Part shown: positions 60,806 through 64,000 of the stretch, in pieces | Position numbering within the stretch: the stretch's first letter is position 1 | Layout of the letters: each line of letters starts with the position of its first letter | Source of the DNA: JAGNXB01 sp964471595 | GTDB taxonomy: Bacteria; Bacteroidota; Bacteroidia; Chitinophagales; Saprospiraceae | Direction: 5' to 3' | DNA length: 64,000 nucleotides | Assembly (NCBI GenBank): GCA_964471595.1 | Contig: CAYYGN010000002.1 | Location: forward strand, 124,001 to 188,000 | Notes under the pieces: model-generated | Databases searched by the model: none | The model's input: the letters and a program-made list of their open reading frames with translations, nothing else | Told to the model about the DNA's origin: nothing | Position numbers and translations under genes: made by a program

Positions 60806-62589
60806 GGATGGACGTTTGCGGGATCCGACACATGGACCTCAGGCAATGGACCGGGCTGGAGGACATGATCTGCTGAAGGAATCAGTTCTTTCCTTTCGGT
60901 ACCTATCACCGTAGTGCGTCCCCTGCGAAGTTCGAGGATGTTTTCCAATAACACCAACGCTTTAAAGGGATCGGGTTCCCAATGGCCATCTTCAAGGACC
61001 AATATTTCGGGATCCTCCCGGAGTTGGGTCAGTAAAGCTTGTTTGGCTCGTGTGAATTCGGAATCAGGCAATTGGCTTGCCGAGGACAATAACAAAGCAT
61101 CCATCCATATCCTCCAGTGTTCAGGCGATGTTCCGTTGGGCTGGTCTGCAGACCATTTCGGGAGAGTCGCAGGTTCCCGAATATCCATGATGCGCCTTTG
61201 AAGTCCGGCCCTGTTCTGCTTGGAAATGGGGACTTTCCCGTAGGACAACAGGCTTCCTGCATCTGCCACTCGTGCCGTCAACCGGTCAATCCAGGCCCTG
61301 CGATTTTCCTGGCTTCCCAAAAGCAATGTGGTCTTTCCGTGGGGAACATGCAGGATGGCCGGGTTGGGGACCCGACTTTCCAGGTAATAGTCCAAATCAC
61401 CGGATTCGGGCAGTGATTCTGGATCCTCCATATGCCGGGGAGTGCGCGGAGGCAGCATAAATCGCAGTTGCCAAGTCCTGATCCATTCCCTGAACATGGA
61501 AAGGTATAATCCGATGGCCATTCCTCCGGCCCAAACAACAGCCAGATGGGCAAAGCCCAGGGGACGGATGAGATGGCTGATAAGAATCGCCAATGTCCAG
61601 AAAATCCACCAGATTGCCAACATGGTTTTGTTGCCTCGACCCAACCATGCCGTCAGGGATTCCTTACCATGGGGATAAGCCGCCCGGGTAAAGTAACGAC
61701 CTCTGAACACGGAACCTTTACTTGTCCCGAACAAAAGGGTCATTGCCATCCCTGATACCGCCAATCCACCGGCAATAGGATGAATCCAGGACAAATAGAT
61801 GGACAAGGCGAGCCCGGCGAACACTGGCCTTGGCCAATTGCTCAATCGTCGGACAAGAACTTCTGTAGTTGTTTCTGCCTGACCCAGGCCAGCCCAGCGA
61901 TCTGCCCAGCCGGCCCTGGCAAGGTAGGCCATCCCCCATGCAAAGCCAAACATGCCAGTCATTAGAAGTCCTTTCATCAGGTCACCCCATTTCATGCCTT
62001 CCTCGTGCATCAACCAACCACTGGCGTGGAGGAAGAGCACCATGGCTACGGATTCAACCAGGGCCAGGATGTTTTCCCGTCCAAAGCCTATCGAAAGGAA
62101 GGACCGGGGTAGCGGATCTGTCTCAGGAATATGCGATGAGGCAGGGATGGCAGGGGGTAAAGTGGTTGGGGATGAAGCGGGAAGAGGTGAAAGGCACAGG
62201 ACGCTCATGGGTTCGTCCAGCAGCCAGAACTTCCGGAACTCATCCCAACCCAGCTGAATGGTGCCTCTGGCAGGATCGGCAAATAAAAGGGTATGGTCGT
62301 TGGCGCGAAGGATAAGGATAAAATGGTTTTGGAGCACATGAGCAATGGCAGGAAGGGTCAACGCATGAAATTGCCCGGCGGAGTCCAAACGAAGGGAAAC
62401 TGTTTTAAAACCCAACTGTCGGGCACCATTACTCAAATCCAACAAACTCAAGTCCCCGTAAGGAACACCACAAGCCTGCCTGACGGTCTCCGTATTCACA
62501 TTTCGCCCTTGCATGGCCAACGCCATACGAAGTGCCATGACACCGCAGTCATCGGAGTCAAGCTGAGGAAAGAACCGGAAAGGGGCCAA
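60802..62589 (-). CDS. C39-peptidase ABC exporter-like protein with degenerate ATPase domain
   Basis: A 595-residue protein with the order of a peptide-exporting ABC protein. The N-terminal C39 peptidase (1-125) keeps all expected residues: Q9, C15 in SDDCGVMALRMAL, H89 in NHFILIL and D105 in ADPARG. About six helices follow (174-366). The C-terminal region (395-580) aligns by eye with an ABC ATPase but lacks its motifs: LLLGSQENRRAW replaces Walker A with no Lys, LPDSEF replaces LSGGQ, LVLEDGHWEPD replaces LILDEATSALD, and VIGTERK replaces the H-loop His. No ATG fits; TTG 62589 is the only good start, 21 bases after an in-frame stop. The HlyD-like gene is coupled downstream. Confidence 0.8.
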   Translation of the reverse strand: MAPFRFFPQLDSDDCGVMALRMALAMQGRNVNTETVRQACGVPYGDLSLLDLSNGARQLGFKTVSLRLDSAGQFHALTLPAIAHVLQNHFILILRANDHTLLFADPARGTIQLGWDEFRKFWLLDEPMSVLCLSPLPASSPTTLPPAIPASSHIPETDPLPRSFLSIGFGRENILALVESVAMVLFLHASGWLMHEEGMKWGDLMKGLLMTGMFGFAWGMAYLARAGWADRWAGLGQAETTTEVLVRRLSNWPRPVFAGLALSIYLSWIHPIAGGLAVSGMAMTLLFGTSKGSVFRGRYFTRAAYPHGKESLTAWLGRGNKTMLAIWWIFWTLAILISHLIRPLGFAHLAVVWAGGMAIGLYLSMFREWIRTWQLRFMLPPRTPRHMEDPESLPESGDLDYYLESRVPNPAILHVPHGKTTLLLGSQENRRAWIDRLTARVADAGSLLSYGKVPISKQNRAGLQRRIMDIREPATLPKWSADQPNGTSPEHWRIWMDALLLSSASQLPDSEFTRAKQALLTQLREDPEILVLEDGHWEPDPFKALVLLENILELRRGRTTVIGTERKELIPSADHVLQPGPLPEVHVSDPANVHP

Positions 62590-62655
62590 TGCAGGATATT
62601 CAATTGCCTGTCAGGATGCGGTTCCAAAACCATACCGCATTTGAAGGCGGGCTTT

Positions 62656-62988
62656 TCACATAAATCCCAGAATTCGGGCAAAGCGGATCATTTCCACCTG
62701 ATTGCGAATGCGAAGTCGGCCCATCATAACAGCCATGAGTACATTCTCCTGACGGTTGACAATTCGGAGAAATGTTTCGTGGTCAGCGTGGAGGCCACAG
62801 GGTGCGTCTTCATGTAAGCCCTCCTCAATCCAGAGGCTGTTCTCCCTGATGACCAGGGTGTATTGACCGCCTGCATCACCCGTCAGATCGAAAGCAATCT
62901 TGGATGATTCCCCTGAGAGAGATTCAGCGGGAACCCGCTCCGAGAGGCTTTCCAGAAATCGTCGTGCATCCATAATTCTACATTTCAA
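62656..62988 (-). CDS. SCP2-like sterol/lipid-binding domain protein
   Basis: A 110-residue single-domain protein. The SCP2 pattern is visible: a beta strand block FDLTGDAGGQYTLVIRENSL, then the helix-strand end LHADHETFLRIVNRQENV and AVMMGRLRIRNQVEMIRFA, which matches the usual xGxLKIxGD end. It probably binds a hydrophobic ligand in the cytoplasm. ATG 62988 or 62973 can start it. It lies between mazG and the C39 gene, same strand, 66 bases before the latter. Confidence 0.8.
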   Translation of the reverse strand: MKCRIMDARRFLESLSERVPAESLSGESSKIAFDLTGDAGGQYTLVIRENSLWIEEGLHEDAPCGLHADHETFLRIVNRQENVLMAVMMGRLRIRNQVEMIRFARILGFM

Positions 62989-63003
62989 AGGGCATCAATC
63001 CGA

Positions 63004-63813
63004 TCAGGCGTTGTTTCTTTCACGTCGTTTGGCTTCTTCCCAAAGTTGGTCCAGTCGCTGGAGGCCCAGATGCTCAAGTTGATCACCGGCTTGTGCCTCA
63101 ATGTATTCAAACCTGGTCTTGAACTTTAGGTTGACCTTTTCCAGAGCGGTTTCGGGATCGACACCAATGAAGCGGGCGTAATTGACCAGGGCAAAAAGAA
63201 CATCTCCAAATTCTTCCTCGACGCGGTCAGGTCCCTGTTGTTCTGCCAAAGCACCCTGCAACTCACCCAATTCTTCTTCCACCTTCTTCCATACTTGTCC
63301 GGGTTCCTCCCATTCAAAGCCTACCTGGGCCGTTTTTTCCTGCATTCGGTAGGCCTTGATCAATGCCGGCAACCCTTTGGGTACGCCACTCAAAACCGAT
63401 CGCCTGGCTTTTCCCGTTCGGCGTTTGATGTTTTCCCAGTTTTGCTTGACGGCATCTGCATCTGCCAATGACAGATCGCCATAGACGTGCGGGTGTCTTT
63501 CCACCAGTTTGTCACACAAGGCATTAATGAGGGATGCCATGTCAAAATATCCTTCCTCCTGGCCAATACGGGTATAGAAAACAATGTGCAGGAGAAGGTC
63601 ACCCAATTCCTCCCGAATGGCAGGGGGATCCATGACCAGGATGGCATCAACCAGTTCATAGCATTCTTCGATAGTCAGGTTGCGCAGGGTAGCCATGGTC
63701 TGCTCCCGGTCCCAGGGACATTTTACCCGAAGTTCGTCCATGATCCGGCAAAGCCGGCCAAAAGCCTCCATGCCGGGCCTATAGGGGTCCTGATCAGTCA
63801 TTTGTGCAGTCAT
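63004..63813 (-). CDS. mazG: Nucleoside triphosphate pyrophosphohydrolase MazG
   Basis: Hydrolyses NTPs to NMPs and pyrophosphate, clearing damaged nucleotides or moderating ppGpp. The 269-residue protein has the two MazG repeats: CPWDREQTMATLRNLTIEEC with EELGDLLLHIVFY, and VEEELGELQGAL with EEFGDVLFALVNYARF. Start at ATG 63813; ATG 63801 is an alternative. A near-match box CATCTTTG (63821-63828) lies seven bases upstream. Probably leads a transcript with the SCP2-like gene. Confidence 0.95.
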   Translation of the reverse strand: MTAQMTDQDPYRPGMEAFGRLCRIMDELRVKCPWDREQTMATLRNLTIEECYELVDAILVMDPPAIREELGDLLLHIVFYTRIGQEEGYFDMASLINALCDKLVERHPHVYGDLSLADADAVKQNWENIKRRTGKARRSVLSGVPKGLPALIKAYRMQEKTAQVGFEWEEPGQVWKKVEEELGELQGALAEQQGPDRVEEEFGDVLFALVNYARFIGVDPETALEKVNLKFKTRFEYIEAQAGDQLEHLGLQRLDQLWEEAKRRERNNA

Positions 63814-63856
63814 TGACAACCAAAGATGCAAAGGAATGGTTTAACAAGAGAACCCC

Positions 63857-63864
63857 TACCTTTG
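63857..63864 (+). promoter_or_regulatory. -7 box of the NqrM-like gene
   Basis: TACCTTTG, four bases before the ATG at 63869. Confidence 0.5.
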
Positions 63865-63868
63865 TATT

Positions 63869-64000
63869 ATGGAATTCCTGATCACACTGGCGATTGTCTT
63901 TTCGGTCTTCGGTGTTTCCTTTGTTCTCATCAATATCCGTCACATCCTGACCGGAAGGGAATTTCGGGGTAGTTGTGCCACCAACAATCCAATGATCAAG
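63869..64000 (+). CDS. NqrM-like (DUF539) small membrane protein, N-terminal fragment
   Basis: The first 44 residues, cut by the window end. One hydrophobic helix (EFLITLAIVFSVFGVSFVLI) is followed by ILTGREFRGSCATNNP. The helix followed by a G-S-C motif resembles NqrM, which delivers iron to the Na+-NADH:quinone oxidoreductase, and similar small Bacteroidota proteins. The Cys-rich C-terminal part that would confirm it is beyond the edge. Promoter box four bases upstream supports the start. Confidence 0.5.
   Translation, partial: MEFLITLAIVFSVFGVSFVLINIRHILTGREFRGSCATNNPMIK

Noticed and set aside
60802..62589. Frameshift or assembly error as cause of the lost ATPase motifs
   Set aside because: The frame is continuous, the region still aligns by eye along its length with an ABC ATPase, and the stop overlaps the next gene's ATG in the usual ATGA way.
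1..64000. CRISPR arrays, transposases, integrases, phage or toxin-antitoxin genes
   Set aside because: No spaced direct repeats and no proteins of these families were seen on either strand.

Overview
The window is a gene-dense stretch of a Bacteroidota chromosome. It contains one run of 100 Ns (4252-4351), which looks like a scaffold join. The assignment rests on several signs: the Bacteroidota promoter box TAnnTTTG in front of many genes, type IX secretion (T9SS) signals and a PorE-like protein, the gliding genes gldA/gldF/gldG, a SecD-SecF fusion, futalosine-route menaquinone synthesis (mqnB) and bacillithiol synthesis (bshC). The balanced base composition and this gene mix suggest a Saprospiria-like lineage, but that level is inference. 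I see no rRNA, tRNA, CRISPR array, insertion sequence or phage gene. No gene-free stretch exceeds 300 bases.

Layout. 0-9 kb: start of a UPF0173 hydrolase, then a plus-strand run of FMN reductase, lipB, an unknown gene, acyl-CoA thioesterase, peroxiredoxin-like and VWA genes, a secreted protein cut by the N gap, an esterase, miaE (minus), a GNAT acetyltransferase, an M20 dipeptidase and an FKBP isomerase. 9-16 kb: a GlcNAc-type sugar transporter and GH20 hexosaminidase pair, a PA0069-type radical SAM protein, an SRAP protein and an exported class V aminotransferase-like protein. 16-27 kb: two T9SS cargo proteins, lepA, a PorE-like protein and secDF. 27-34 kb: kbp, a TRAP transporter, an NTP pyrophosphohydrolase, an exonuclease, a PlsB-like acyltransferase and engB. 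34-46 kb: outer-membrane proteins, mnmH-selD, bshC, accD, ribD, thioredoxins, a HerA/DUF853 ATPase with a small membrane protein in front, and mqnB. 46-52 kb: DUF58, the proline degradation genes, aroE and a DUF368 lipid-carrier translocase. 52-58 kb: a tight six-gene gliding operon. 58-64 kb: a glycosylasparaginase, a thioredoxin-like protein, a C39-peptidase transporter with a ruined ATPase domain plus a HlyD-like adaptor, an SCP2-like protein, mazG and the start of an NqrM-like gene.

Themes. Many genes serve the envelope: T9SS, gliding ABC transporter, Sec, lipid carriers, phospholipid synthesis and exported thioredoxins. Translational coupling (ATGA, TGATG, TAATG) is common, and convergent neighbours sometimes share stop codon bases.

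Most worth a second look: (1) the C39 peptidase/ABC protein at 60802-62589, which keeps the peptidase catalytic residues but has lost every ATPase motif; (2) nine genes whose TAnnTTTG box lies only 4-6 bases before the start codon, implying leaderless transcripts; (3) a 50-residue membrane protein coupled to a HerA-like ATPase; (4) an unknown secreted protein coupled between gldA and gldF.
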